Assembly (NCBI GenBank): GCA_030377865.1
Contig: JAUCGA010000051.1
Location: 1 to 37,933, forward strand
Length of the DNA: 37,933 nucleotides
Origin: Anaerolineales bacterium HSG25
GTDB lineage: Bacteria > Chloroflexota > Anaerolineae > 4572-78 > J111
Direction: 5' to 3'
Part shown: one piece after another, positions 15,795 to 23,948 of the stretch
How positions within the stretch are numbered: the first letter of the stretch is position 1
How the letters are laid out: each line of letters starts with the position of its first letter
Program-made: the position numbers and the translations under genes
The notes under the pieces: model-generated
Told to the model about the DNA's origin: nothing
The model's input: the letters and a program-made list of their open reading frames with translations, nothing else
The model's database searches: none

Positions 15795-17450
15795 TTAGAC
15801 GATGGGTTGACTCTTAATCTGTCCCGCGCTAATTTGCCAAATTTCGGTAGACACTCGCTCGATAAATGCTCGGTCATGCACAACGGCTAGAACTGTGCCG
15901 GGGAAACTGCCCAACGCTTGCTCAAACTGCTCTCGACTTGGAATATCAAGGTGGTTGAGCGGCTCATCGAGCAGTAAAAAGTTACATCCCTGAGCGACCA
16001 ACAAGGCCAGCATGAGACGAGTTCGCTCACCAAAACTCAGGGAGCTATTCGGCACAAATACCTGATCTCCACTAAAGAGAAAACGATGCAACAGGTTACG
16101 GGTTTCGGTTTGATCCATAGTAGCACTTGTGGCTCGAAGCGTTTCATAAGGCGTACTCGTTGGCTTCAAGACCTCCTGTTCTTGAGAGAGATAGCCCAGT
16201 TTGACCCCCATGCCCAGTTTGACCTGCCCGGCGGTAGGTGTTAGCTGTCGAGTGATGATACGCAGTAAGGTTGTTTTACCTGTGCCGTTTGAGCCAACCA
16301 AAACAACCCGTTGACCGTGGGTCAGTAGGAGATTAACTTGACTAAAAAGCAGACTTTGACCATAGCTCATGGCTATATTTTCTAACCTTAAAACTTGTCG
16401 AGCGCCATCACTGCTTTGGGAAAAATTAGGTCGTAAATGCCATTGTCGTTCTGGCCTTTCGATCCGCTCTTCGGTTTGTAACTTCTCAATCCGGCGTTCA
16501 ATGTTTTTTGCCCGTCCTACCGTGCCTGTACTACGGTTGTTGAAGTGCCCTTTGGCAAACTTATCGCCATTATCGGCTTTACCTCCTCGTTTCATTTTTG
16601 CTTGCCCTCGCAAACGTTGAACCGCCTGTCTTAGTTGAGTGATTTCGGCTTGTTGATCTTTATAAGCCTGCCATTGTTGCTCTGTCTCATGGGTTATGGT
16701 TGCCAGATAGGCACTGTAGTTGCCTGTAAAATCTCGTAAGGTACGAGTTTGCAGGTCGAGCACTAGCGTACGTGTGGTTACAGCATCCAAAAAGGCCCGA
16801 TCATGCGATACAATCAAAATGGCTCCATCATACACCTGTAGCCACGATTCTAGCCATGCCAAAGCTTCCACATCGAGATGGTTGGTTGGCTCATCGAGCA
16901 GAAGTAAGCGGGGTTGTAGAATCAATAAGCCGGCCAAGCTGAGGCGTGTTTTCTGTCCACCACTCAGATGCTTAACCAGTAAATCACGAGGTACATCCAG
17001 CAACCCTAAACCCGCTAACACCTCATCCAAACGAGCCTCAAGTAGATACCCGCCTGCCGCTTCAAAGCTCTGCTCGGCTTGACTATAGGCTGTGGTCAGG
17101 ATAGTTAACTCATCGGGATTGGCCGTCGCCATTAATGTGGCGTACTGTTGCATGGTATTCCAGGCTTCGGTATGCGCCGCAGTCAAACGAGCCAACACCT
17201 GACTAACCGTCTCCTCCGGTTCAAACTGCAACCCCTGAGCCAGATGACCCACCTCAAGGTGCGCGGGTGTTCGACGGACATGCCCGCTATCCGGCTGAAT
17301 CTGGCCTGTGATAATCTGTAACAAGGTTGTTTTTCCACTACCATTAGGGCCAACGAGGCCAATTCGCTCACCAGAGTTGATCCTGAATGATATATCTGCC
17401 AAGATGGTTTGTATGCCATAATTTTTTGAAATATTAGTTAAATGTACCAT
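15795..17450 (-). CDS. ABC-F family ATPase (ribosome-associated)
   Basis: This 551-residue soluble protein has two ABC domains and no membrane helices. NBD1: Walker A GPNGSGKTT, signature LSGGQKTRLSLAG, Walker B LLLLDEPTNHLD. A charged interdomain linker follows (about residues 230-320 with many Gln/Arg/Lys). NBD2: GSNGTGKTT, LSFGERTRLML, LLLDEPLNHLD and switch His in VVHDRAF. ABC-F proteins act on the ribosomal E site, rescuing stalled or antibiotic-bound ribosomes. I start at the ATG at 17450, preceded by AAGGAA; a further 16 codons upstream lack a ribosome site. The unusually long 5' leader, with a small ORF and two terminators, suggests attenuation as known for antibiotic-resistance ABC-F genes. 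The specific drug or function is not deducible. Confidence 0.92.
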   Translation of the reverse strand: MVHLTNISKNYGIQTILADISFRINSGERIGLVGPNGSGKTTLLQIITGQIQPDSGHVRRTPAHLEVGHLAQGLQFEPEETVSQVLARLTAAHTEAWNTMQQYATLMATANPDELTILTTAYSQAEQSFEAAGGYLLEARLDEVLAGLGLLDVPRDLLVKHLSGGQKTRLSLAGLLILQPRLLLLDEPTNHLDVEALAWLESWLQVYDGAILIVSHDRAFLDAVTTRTLVLDLQTRTLRDFTGNYSAYLATITHETEQQWQAYKDQQAEITQLRQAVQRLRGQAKMKRGGKADNGDKFAKGHFNNRSTGTVGRAKNIERRIEKLQTEERIERPERQWHLRPNFSQSSDGARQVLRLENIAMSYGQSLLFSQVNLLLTHGQRVVLVGSNGTGKTTLLRIITRQLTPTAGQVKLGMGVKLGYLSQEQEVLKPTSTPYETLRATSATMDQTETRNLLHRFLFSGDQVFVPNSSLSFGERTRLMLALLVAQGCNFLLLDEPLNHLDIPSREQFEQALGSFPGTVLAVVHDRAFIERVSTEIWQISAGQIKSQPIV

Positions 17451-17649
17451 ATATATAGTTGTTTCCTTAAGGCAACTCCAAGAAAATAAATCTCTCAAAC
17501 TGCAAGATTCTGGAGGTTTTGCAGGTCGTTATTGGGATTTTAAAAGTTGGAATGACCTAATCTGTTAGTTGTTTAGTTCGATGATTGGTTTGGTTTACTC
17601 ATTTGATAAAGATTGGCTGTAATTACATGATTTATCCTTTTGGTACAAA

Positions 17650-17680
17650 TAAAAAAGCCACGAGAAAATTCTCGCGGCTT
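17650..17680 (-). terminator. Leader terminator 2 upstream of ABC-F
   Basis: On the minus strand a stem AAGCCGCGAGAA/TTCTCGTGGCTT with one G-T pair is followed by T6. It lies about 200 nt before the ABC-F start, with no other minus-strand gene to its right that it could serve. Confidence 0.7.
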
Positions 17681-17693
17681 GTAAATGCAGGTA

Positions 17694-17725
17694 TATAGGG
17701 AGCAATTTAAGAGATTGCCCCCTAT
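17694..17725 (-). promoter_or_regulatory. Hairpin between the two leader terminators
   Basis: AGGGGGCAAT and ATTGCTCCCT pair (one G-T) on the minus strand with no T-run after. It may be an anti-terminator or pause structure in the ABC-F leader. Confidence 0.4.
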
Positions 17726-17736
17726 TTTGTTTCAAC

Positions 17737-17769
17737 AAAAAAGGCCGCGAGTTAGTATGCTCGCGGCCT
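17737..17769 (-). terminator. Leader terminator 1 upstream of ABC-F
   Basis: On the minus strand a 10-bp perfect stem AGGCCGCGAG/CTCGCGGCCT with an 8-nt loop leads into T6. It begins 26 nt after the stop of the leader ORF, the layout expected of an attenuator. Confidence 0.75.
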
Positions 17770-17794
17770 GCTAGAGTTTAGAGTAGGTCAAATA

Positions 17795-17857
17795 TTAATA
17801 CACAACAACAGAGTCCGCCAACAAAACTGAACAATGGGTTTCTGTGTTGATTCTCAT
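17795..17857 (-). CDS. 20-codon leader peptide of the ABC-F gene
   Basis: AAGGAG (17868-17873), 10 nt, then ATG, encodes MRINTETHCSVLLADSVVVY and a TAA stop. A good promoter lies just upstream, giving a short 5' end of about 10-15 nt before the ribosome site. Two intrinsic terminators follow before the ABC-F gene. This is the architecture of ribosome-mediated attenuation, in which drug-stalled ribosomes on the leader ORF prevent termination. Function is inferred from layout; I found no obvious anti-terminator pairing by eye. Confidence 0.55.
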   Translation of the reverse strand: MRINTETHCSVLLADSVVVY

Positions 17858-17888
17858 TAAAATTTGGCTCCTTGATAGATTGACAAGA

Positions 17889-17916
17889 ATTATACCTTAT
17901 ATTGAATGTTTTGCAA
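17889..17916 (-). promoter_or_regulatory. Promoter of the ABC-F leader
   Basis: On the minus strand, -35 TTGCAA (17911-17916), 16-bp spacer, perfect -10 TATAAT (17889-17894). Transcription would start near 17882, immediately before the leader peptide's ribosome site. Confidence 0.6.
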
Positions 17917-17957
17917 AATAGCCCGAATCGTTTTATGACCGATAAGGAATGGGCATT

Positions 17958-18107
17958 CAAAAGTTTGTCGTTTCATTCATACTAACAAAATCAAAAGCAT
18001 TTTTTGACAGGATTGACAGGATTGACAGGATTACAGGCAAAAAATCCTGTTAATTTTGTTAATCCTGTCAGATATTGTTTTAGCCATGTTGAAATGATAA
18101 ACTTCTG
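17958..18107. mobile_element. MITE-like element, CARAAGTTTRTC ends (copy B)
   Basis: Ends CAAAAGTTTGTCGTTTCATT and AATGATAAACTTCTG are imperfect inverted repeats around the GACAGGATTGACAGG palindrome. It lies upstream of the ABC-F leader promoter. It is closest to the copies at 9078 and 20416. Confidence 0.75.
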
Positions 18108-18352
18108 GGGCATTAATTAAATTGCGCGTTTTCACATAAGAATGAATTTTTATGCTGACACGAGAAACCTGCTTAAACAAACGCGGGCGACGATTTTTGG
18201 GAGATTTTAAGAAGCTAGAACTGCCTAAATTGTGCGGATTGATCGATACTTATTCCTAATTTATTGGGTGCGACGAATCGATGCGTGGCTAATGCGAAGG
18301 GTCATTTACCCGAATCTTTGTAGGATTTTTTTCCTTCGATTCGTTAAAATGA

Positions 18353-18442
18353 CAGTAAAAATTCAGCAATGTTGCCCTAGAAACCCGATTTCTTTGAGAA
18401 ATCGGGTTTCTGACGCTCCTTCTGGCGAGTTCACTGAATATT
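18353..18442. repeat. Dispersed palindromic repeat, family C copy 1
   Basis: Hairpin AGAAACCCGATTTCT/AGAAATCGGGTTTCT (18379-18393/18397-18411), embedded in a longer unit (CAGTAAAA ... CTTCTGGCGAGTTCACTG) shared with 30707-30785. A diverged copy is at 20265-20297. The remaining sequence between 18108 and 18752 has no credible gene; a long frame at 18232-18498 runs through this palindrome and is rejected. Confidence 0.8.
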
Positions 18443-18604
18443 TACAAATGACATGCTTCCCCCAAACTGAGGTATACCGAATTATCGTTTCTGTTTGAGC
18501 ATGACTACTAGACTATGTTATAATGATGTTTAATTAGCTATCATGTAACTCTATCCACAATCATTATCGATAATTCTTTAAAAGAATAAATCTTAATTTT
18601 AAGA

Positions 18605-18745
18605 AACCCGTTCGGAAATAACTTATCGCCTCATAAAAACTCAAAATCGAGGTCTGTGGAGTGCAAAAGCTTCTTGCTTTTGCATGTTTGGCGCTGGCAA
18701 AAGCAAGAAGCTTTTTGCACTCCTTTATTCCCGAATAACTCTAAG
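18605..18745. mobile_element. MITE-like element with nested palindrome, copy 2 (inverted)
   Basis: It matches the element at 5391-5532 in opposite orientation: CGTTCGG/AATAACTTATCG at the left, the GTGCAAAAGCTTCTTGCTTTTGC palindrome, and CGAATAACTCT at the right (18732-18742). It ends about 7 bp before the start of the solute-binding protein gene, so that gene's promoter may lie in or beyond the element. Confidence 0.65.
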
Positions 18746-18752
18746 AGAAAAA

Positions 18753-20063
18753 ATGTTTAGACTAAAAAAACAGATGTTTATTGTTCAGCTGTTGGTTATT
18801 TTGGTTGTGTTATCTGGGTGTGGTGGTGCTGAACCAGCAAACACCGCCCCCACAGCAAAACCGGTAGAAGAGAAACAGGTAGAAGAGGTTGATTCTGGCC
18901 CGATAGAGTTAGTTGTTTGGAGTAGTGATTTTGGGTTAGAGTTAACAGAAGCTTTTGAGAAGGAACATCCTAATGTTAAAGTGATTATGTCTGACATGGG
19001 GTGGGATCAAGAGTTATATCAAAACACTCTGAATGCGATTCAAACTGGAAATGCACCCGATGTGGTTGTTGGGGAGAGCTATGTACAACGATTAGCTTCA
19101 GAAGGTCATTTGTTACCATTAGATGAAGTGATTAATGATTTGAAGACTGATCTTGTGCCGGGAACTTATATCGACAGTGAGTATGAAGGAAACGTGTATA
19201 GTATACCTCTATTCACGGGAGTGTTTACCTTAGAACGAAATTGTGAGGTGGTTGAAAAAGCTGGGCTAGATTGTAATAGTCCCCCGACTAGTTGGGACGA
19301 ACTTTTGGAACAAGCTAAGACCATTACCGAGCAGGGAGAGGGTGACTATTATGGTTATAGCATACAAGGCCCAACAGGTTTGTCCGTCGGTAGCATTTTC
19401 CGATTGGCGGTTTATCTGGAGCAAGCTGGGGCACCAATATGTAAAAATAGTTGTACTGAACCTTATTTTAACAACCCAGATACGATTGCCGTATTAGAAT
19501 TTATTCGGGAATTAAATCGGTTTACACCACCGGGATTGACTCTTAATCCAGATGAAGGACAGGTTTATACAGCCTTGTTTGAAGGAAAATCTGCTTACCA
19601 AATTGCGGGGAGTTGGCATCCTAATTGGGCTAAAGATGCTGGATGTAAAGATTGTCGTTATTCGCCCTTACCGTTTCCTGACGAAGGAGAAGCGGCTAAT
19701 AAGGTTGTTGGTAATGCCGTTTATATGGTTTTGGCTCAAAGCAAACACCCCGAAATGGCCTATGAGTGGGTTAAATTTGCGGCTAGTCCAGAAAGACAAG
19801 AGACTGTTTTTGCCAAATCAGGCCGTTTACCTGTTTCACGTTCGGCGTTAACCAAGCTAAAACCGGAAGTTGATGAAGCTGTCAATACCTTTATTGATGA
19901 GCTACTCAATAATCCTAATCTAGCAGGCCTACCCCAATGGCGTATCGACCCTCAGCGAACATGGGGTGTCTATAATGAACTTCTCATGGATGTTTTGACC
20001 ACTGAAAAACCTATTGGAGAGATTATTGAGGAAGCTCAACTCAATGTCGAAAAAATAAAATAA
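18753..20063 (+). CDS. ABC transporter solute-binding lipoprotein (family 1, sugar type)
   Basis: This 436-residue protein begins with a lipoprotein signal (MFIVQLLVILVVLSGC, lipid-attached Cys23) and an acidic linker. IELVVWSSDFGLELTEAFEKEHPNVKVIMSDMGWDQELYQ, NTLNAIQTGNAPDVVVGESYVQRLASEGHLLPLDE and EGKSAYQIAGSWHPNW are typical of MalE-like extracellular solute-binding proteins for sugars or oligosaccharides. I start at 18753 because the in-frame extension to 18684 would be translated from a repeat and would bury the signal peptide. No permease or ATPase genes accompany it. The next gene on the strand is a sensor kinase 640 bp on, so it may serve a distant transporter or act as a receptor. 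Confidence 0.9.
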   Translation: MFRLKKQMFIVQLLVILVVLSGCGGAEPANTAPTAKPVEEKQVEEVDSGPIELVVWSSDFGLELTEAFEKEHPNVKVIMSDMGWDQELYQNTLNAIQTGNAPDVVVGESYVQRLASEGHLLPLDEVINDLKTDLVPGTYIDSEYEGNVYSIPLFTGVFTLERNCEVVEKAGLDCNSPPTSWDELLEQAKTITEQGEGDYYGYSIQGPTGLSVGSIFRLAVYLEQAGAPICKNSCTEPYFNNPDTIAVLEFIRELNRFTPPGLTLNPDEGQVYTALFEGKSAYQIAGSWHPNWAKDAGCKDCRYSPLPFPDEGEAANKVVGNAVYMVLAQSKHPEMAYEWVKFAASPERQETVFAKSGRLPVSRSALTKLKPEVDEAVNTFIDELLNNPNLAGLPQWRIDPQRTWGVYNELLMDVLTTEKPIGEIIEEAQLNVEKIK

Positions 20064-20065
20064 TT

Positions 20066-20166
20066 GTGGTGGTCAAGATGATGTTGGAGTGCGATGGGTT
20101 CAGCCATTGCTTTTGGCAACGGCTAAACCCGTTGCACTCCATTTTCAACATCAGTCTGACCACCAC
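20066..20166. mobile_element. MITE-like element with GTGGTGGTCA inverted ends
   Basis: Ends GTGGTGGTCAAGATGATGTT (20066-20085) and AACATCAGTCTGACCACCAC (20147-20166) are inverted repeats with a few mismatches. Between them is a palindrome GGAGTGCGATGGGTT/AACCCGTTGCACTCC. It begins 3 bp after the solute-binding protein stop and may double as its terminator. Related ends occur at 1974 and at about 6605-6633. Confidence 0.75.
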
Positions 20167-20264
20167 AAAAAAATAAAATAATAAGATATACTTGAAGATG
20201 CTTGTTTCAACATTTTGTCCTGCAAATTCTGGTATTGTCAGACGAAGTCGCCAGAAAAAACGTC

Positions 20265-20297
20265 AGAAGCCCGATTTCTTTGAAAAATCGGGCTTCT
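20265..20297. repeat. Dispersed palindromic repeat, family C copy 3 (diverged)
   Basis: AGAAGCCCGATTT/AAATCGGGCTTCT hairpin, flanked by inverted CGCCAGAA and ACTTTACTGAA segments. Confidence 0.7.
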
Positions 20298-20415
20298 AGG
20301 ACGACTTTACTGAATTTTTACTTATCAGGATCATGACACAGATAACGTACAAACTGCGTTATCTGTTTTCTCTATAGGGTCTAATTTGTAATTTAGTCAA
20401 TCTCCATTGGTCTAT

Positions 20416-20677
20416 CAAAAGTTTGTCGTTTCATTACATACAGTCTTTCAGATAATGATTTTCAATATTTTCAATTCAAGACCAACCTTCCCGCAAGTTC
20501 AAAACTTGCGGGAAGGTGACAACTGAAAATGTTTATCTGAACATCTATAACTCGACATGTTGATAAAACCAAAAGCATTTTTCGATAGGATTAACAGGAT
20601 TGACAGGATTTTTTTACCTTTAATCCTGTTAATCCTGTCAGATATTGTTTTAGCCATGTTGAAATGATAAACTTCTG
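20416..20677. mobile_element. MITE-like element (copy C) with a second palindrome nested inside
   Basis: It has the CAAAAGTTTGTCGTTTCATT left end and AATGATAAACTTCTG right end of the 17958 element. It is about 110 bp longer because the family D palindrome (20485-20517) with TTTCAGATAATGATTTTCAA/TGAAAATGTTTATCTGA flanks sits inside it. The rest of 20167-20700 has nothing further. Confidence 0.7.
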
Positions 20678-20700
20678 GGTCTATATGTACGAACAAAAAT

Positions 20701-23700
20701 ATGGTTTTTAATATATTGCTTGCTCAAGCGTGGTTTGATTTTTCATTACGCATAAAAATTGTAATTGCCTTATTATTTGTGGCCTTAACTCCGTTAGCGG
20801 TCTTAACGTACCTCAATTATCAAACTACTCAAACAGCCTTAACCGACAGTGCCAACCAAACCTTATCTATAGCCGCTACGAAAACTGCGACCATTATTGA
20901 TAATTTTCTGGTTGCAAGTTTAGATGTTATCAAGGCCGATGCTCGACGGGCAGAGTTCGCAGAATATATACTCCTACCTGCTGATAAACGGGCAGGTACT
21001 CCACTTGAGGCTAAGGTACATGAGACGTTTCATAGTTACCGCAAGCGGCAAGCCAATGAATCTTTTTTACCAACTTATGCCTTGCTGGATATTAATGGGA
21101 TAGTTTTGTTTGATACCCAATCAAAAAATATTGGACAGGACGAGTCTACACAAGACTATTTCAACAATGCTATAGGAATGGGGCAACCTGTTATTTCACC
21201 AATTCAATTTAATCAAAAAAACATGGTCATCGAATTTTGTATAGGTAGTCCAGTCTATGTCGGAGTAACCTCTGAAACGTTGGTCCACTCATCAGATAAG
21301 GTAATTGGCTTGATACGTACTTGTTTCCCCGTCTCTAAAATACAAGACTTACTATCTGATAGTGATGGATTAGCTGGTGAAGCCTCGTATCCAATTTTGA
21401 TTGATGAAAATTATTTGATATTAGTTCATCATGGTAACGAACGGTATCAATTTAGAACTATAGGTACTTTACCTCTAGATGTTTATACAACTTTGCAAGA
21501 AGGTAGTCGTTTACCCAATTTTTCAGTTGATGACCTATCATTAGGACTGACTGATTTTGCGGTTGGTTTGGACAATATATTTACTCAGCCTTTTTTTGTG
21601 GCAAAACCAGATCCAAACAGTAGTGAACGTTATCAAGTAGCTACTGTAGGAATAGAAAAGCAGTCTTGGTATGTGATTTATGCCCAACCAGAGGAGATAT
21701 TTTTAGAACCTGTAACAGTGCAAACTCAAAATGCATTAGTTGTCGCGATTGTGATGACAATCATCATTCTGATGATGGCTATCATATTATCTCAGATTCT
21801 AACCCAATCGATTATTCGTTTAACCCGTGTTGCCCAAGATGTCACCTCTGGCAATCTAAATGCCGATATTCCAATACAACTACTGAAACAATCTAATATT
21901 ATAAAGGCCGAACAGGCTACCCTAACAGAGAAAGATATAAATGCACTCCTTCAAAAACCAATTCGTGATGAAATATATACCCTGACCAGAGCCTTTGGGG
22001 TGATGGTTTACCGACTATTAAATACGTTGACTGAATTAGAACGCTACCAGTTATCTCTTGAGGAGCGAGTTAAACAACGTACTACTGAACTTTCTATCGC
22101 TAAAGAGAAGGCCGATCTTGCCAACCAAGCCAAAAGTGATTTTCTGAGCAATATGAGTCATGAACTACGAACTCCATTGAATGGGATATTGGGGTATGCT
22201 CAAATCCTCAAGCGAAAGCCAAACCTCGAAACCGAGATGAGTGATGGTCTCAACATTATTCAACAAAGTGGTAACCATCTACTGACCCTTATCAATGATA
22301 TTCTTGATCTTTCTAAAATTGAAGCTCGTAAAATGGAACTTTATCCCACGGAGATTAATTTGCTAAATTTCCTAGATAATGTGATCGGTATCATGCGGAT
22401 GAAGGCTCAAGAGAAAGACCTAACCTTTGAATATGAGTTAAACCATGTTCCCGTAGGAGTTATGGTAGATGAAAAACGCTTACGTCAGATTTTGTTAAAT
22501 TTACTGGGCAATGCCATTAAATTTACTTCCAAAGGAAGTATTACCTTACGGGTAAACGAATCAGAAAAAAAGCAAATGGAAGGATTGGGTAGCGAGAACT
22601 CTTTTGGTATATCAGTTATTCGTTTTGAAGTGATTGATACTGGGGTTGGTATGTCTTCAGAAGACGCGGTCAAAGTTTTTGAGTCGTTTCAACAGGTTGG
22701 TGATATACATAGCAGAGCCGAGGGTACAGGTTTAGGACTTGCCATCACCAAACAGCTAGTGGCCTTGATGGGCGGAGATTTGCAAATAAAAAGTGAATTA
22801 GGGCAAGGTAGTACCTTTTGGTTTGAGATTAGCTTGCCAGCGGTGGTGGGTATGGCCAATGCGGTAACGACGTATGGGGCCAAGCGTCAAATTATCGGTT
22901 ATGAAGGAGCGCAACGAAAAATTTTGATTGTGGATGACGTTGCCAGTAACCGAGCCGTATTGCATGGCCTTTTAGAGTCGTTAGGCTTTGCCCTCAAAGA
23001 TGCCACTGATGGAGCGGAAGGGGTGAGGGTCGCCACCCAATGGCAACCCGATTTAATTTTGACCGATTTGGTCATGCCCGTCATGAATGGCTTGGAGTTG
23101 ATAAAGAAAATGCAAGGGATCAAGAGCATTGTTCTATCGGCCAGTTCTTTCGATAAACAGCAGTCGAAAGAGGCGATTTTATTGAGCGAGGGATTTCTGA
23201 GAAAACCGTTTGAGGTGAACGACCTGCTTGATTTGATCGCCACCAGTTTACAGTTGGATTGGGAATATGACCAAACCACAGACAAACCGAGTGCTTCCGA
23301 TATGCAAGATAAACAGTTCATGGAACGCCTGCGGAACTGTCCTCCCGCACTCATTACCAGTTTGAAGGATGCGGCACTGGATGGGGGGTTTACCGAACTG
23401 TTAGACTTAGCGGAGCAAGTAACCCAACATGATATAATCCTTGGTGAACATTTGACTAGATTGGCCGAAGAGCTTGACTATGACAATATATTGAAGCTAC
23501 TTAATAGAGTGGAGTTGGTTCTACCACCTGTAGAAGCTTTGACCGACCTACAACAACTTGCCAAACGAGGAAGCATGAAACGGATACGCAAATGGTGTAA
23601 ATGGATAATTAGGGAAGATGAGAAGTATCGCCCCTTTGCCAAGCAAATATTGACCTTAGCCAAAGCCTATAAAGACCAAGAGATTGAGGCATTGACAGAA

Positions 23701-23718
23701 CGGTATTTGAACGAATAA
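20701..23718 (+). CDS. Hybrid sensor histidine kinase (dCache-HAMP-HisKA-HATPase-REC)
   Basis: This 1005-residue membrane kinase has TM1 (about 18-38), a large extracellular Cache-like ligand domain (about 45-340; [20 protein letters not shown] and [20 protein letters not shown]), TM2 (about 344-367) and a HAMP with an insertion (to about 445). HisKA carries His487 ([20 protein letters not shown]). The ATPase has [21 protein letters not shown] and GTGLGLAIT. The receiver starts near 740 with Asp789 in [12 protein letters not shown]. Two tandem helical modules follow (about 881-935 and 942-1003). The ATG at 20701 lies just after a MITE-like element and has no strong ribosome site. It follows the orphan solute-binding protein; ligand and output are unknown. 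Confidence 0.92.
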   Translation: MVFNILLAQAWFDFSLRIKIVIALLFVALTPLAVLTYLNYQTTQTALTDSANQTLSIAATKTATIIDNFLVASLDVIKADARRAEFAEYILLPADKRAGTPLEAKVHETFHSYRKRQANESFLPTYALLDINGIVLFDTQSKNIGQDESTQDYFNNAIGMGQPVISPIQFNQKNMVIEFCIGSPVYVGVTSETLVHSSDKVIGLIRTCFPVSKIQDLLSDSDGLAGEASYPILIDENYLILVHHGNERYQFRTIGTLPLDVYTTLQEGSRLPNFSVDDLSLGLTDFAVGLDNIFTQPFFVAKPDPNSSERYQVATVGIEKQSWYVIYAQPEEIFLEPVTVQTQNALVVAIVMTIIILMMAIILSQILTQSIIRLTRVAQDVTSGNLNADIPIQLLKQSNIIKAEQATLTEKDINALLQKPIRDEIYTLTRAFGVMVYRLLNTLTELERYQLSLEERVKQRTTELSIAKEKADLANQAKSDFLSNMSHELRTPLNGILGYAQILKRKPNLETEMSDGLNIIQQSGNHLLTLINDILDLSKIEARKMELYPTEINLLNFLDNVIGIMRMKAQEKDLTFEYELNHVPVGVMVDEKRLRQILLNLLGNAIKFTSKGSITLRVNESEKKQMEGLGSENSFGISVIRFEVIDTGVGMSSEDAVKVFESFQQVGDIHSRAEGTGLGLAITKQLVALMGGDLQIKSELGQGSTFWFEISLPAVVGMANAVTTYGAKRQIIGYEGAQRKILIVDDVASNRAVLHGLLESLGFALKDATDGAEGVRVATQWQPDLILTDLVMPVMNGLELIKKMQGIKSIVLSASSFDKQQSKEAILLSEGFLRKPFEVNDLLDLIATSLQLDWEYDQTTDKPSASDMQDKQFMERLRNCPPALITSLKDAALDGGFTELLDLAEQVTQHDIILGEHLTRLAEELDYDNILKLLNRVELVLPPVEALTDLQQLAKRGSMKRIRKWCKWIIREDEKYRPFAKQILTLAKAYKDQEIEALTERYLNE

Positions 23719-23734
23719 GGAAATTTATTTAAGG

Positions 23735-23776
23735 TAAAAAAGGCAACTTTGCGCTATCCGTGGAGTCGCTTTTTTG
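23735..23776 (+). terminator. Probable terminator of the sensor kinase
   Basis: An imperfect hairpin (AAAAAAGGCAACT with GAGTCGCTTTTTT) leads into a T-rich run. The rest of 23719-23948 holds a half palindrome CACCTTCCCGCAAGTT, a lone GTTGAAATGATAAACTTCTG repeat end, and short direct repeats of AAATCTAAAATCG. Confidence 0.5.
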
Positions 23777-23948
23777 TTTTATTGACAAGTCCCATCAGGT
23801 TTACTACCATGAGAGACATCCCTATCTACCTACCTATAGATGTTCAGATAGATATTTTCAGCCATCACCTTCCCGCAAGTTTAGTCATGTTGAAATGATA
23901 AACTTCTGAGCTAAATCGCAAATCTAAAATCGTAAATCTAAAATCGAA

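Noticed and set aside
17778..17960. 60-codon minus-strand ORF over the ABC-F leader
   Set aside because: It starts upstream of the predicted promoter, in a repeat end, and lacks a ribosome site. The 20-codon ORF in another frame has both promoter and ribosome site.
18232..18498. 88-codon ORF
   Set aside because: It runs through the family C palindrome and has no ribosome site or coding character.
18684..18752. N-terminal extension of the solute-binding protein
   Set aside because: It would be translated from the MITE-like element and would bury the lipoprotein signal peptide that begins at 18753.
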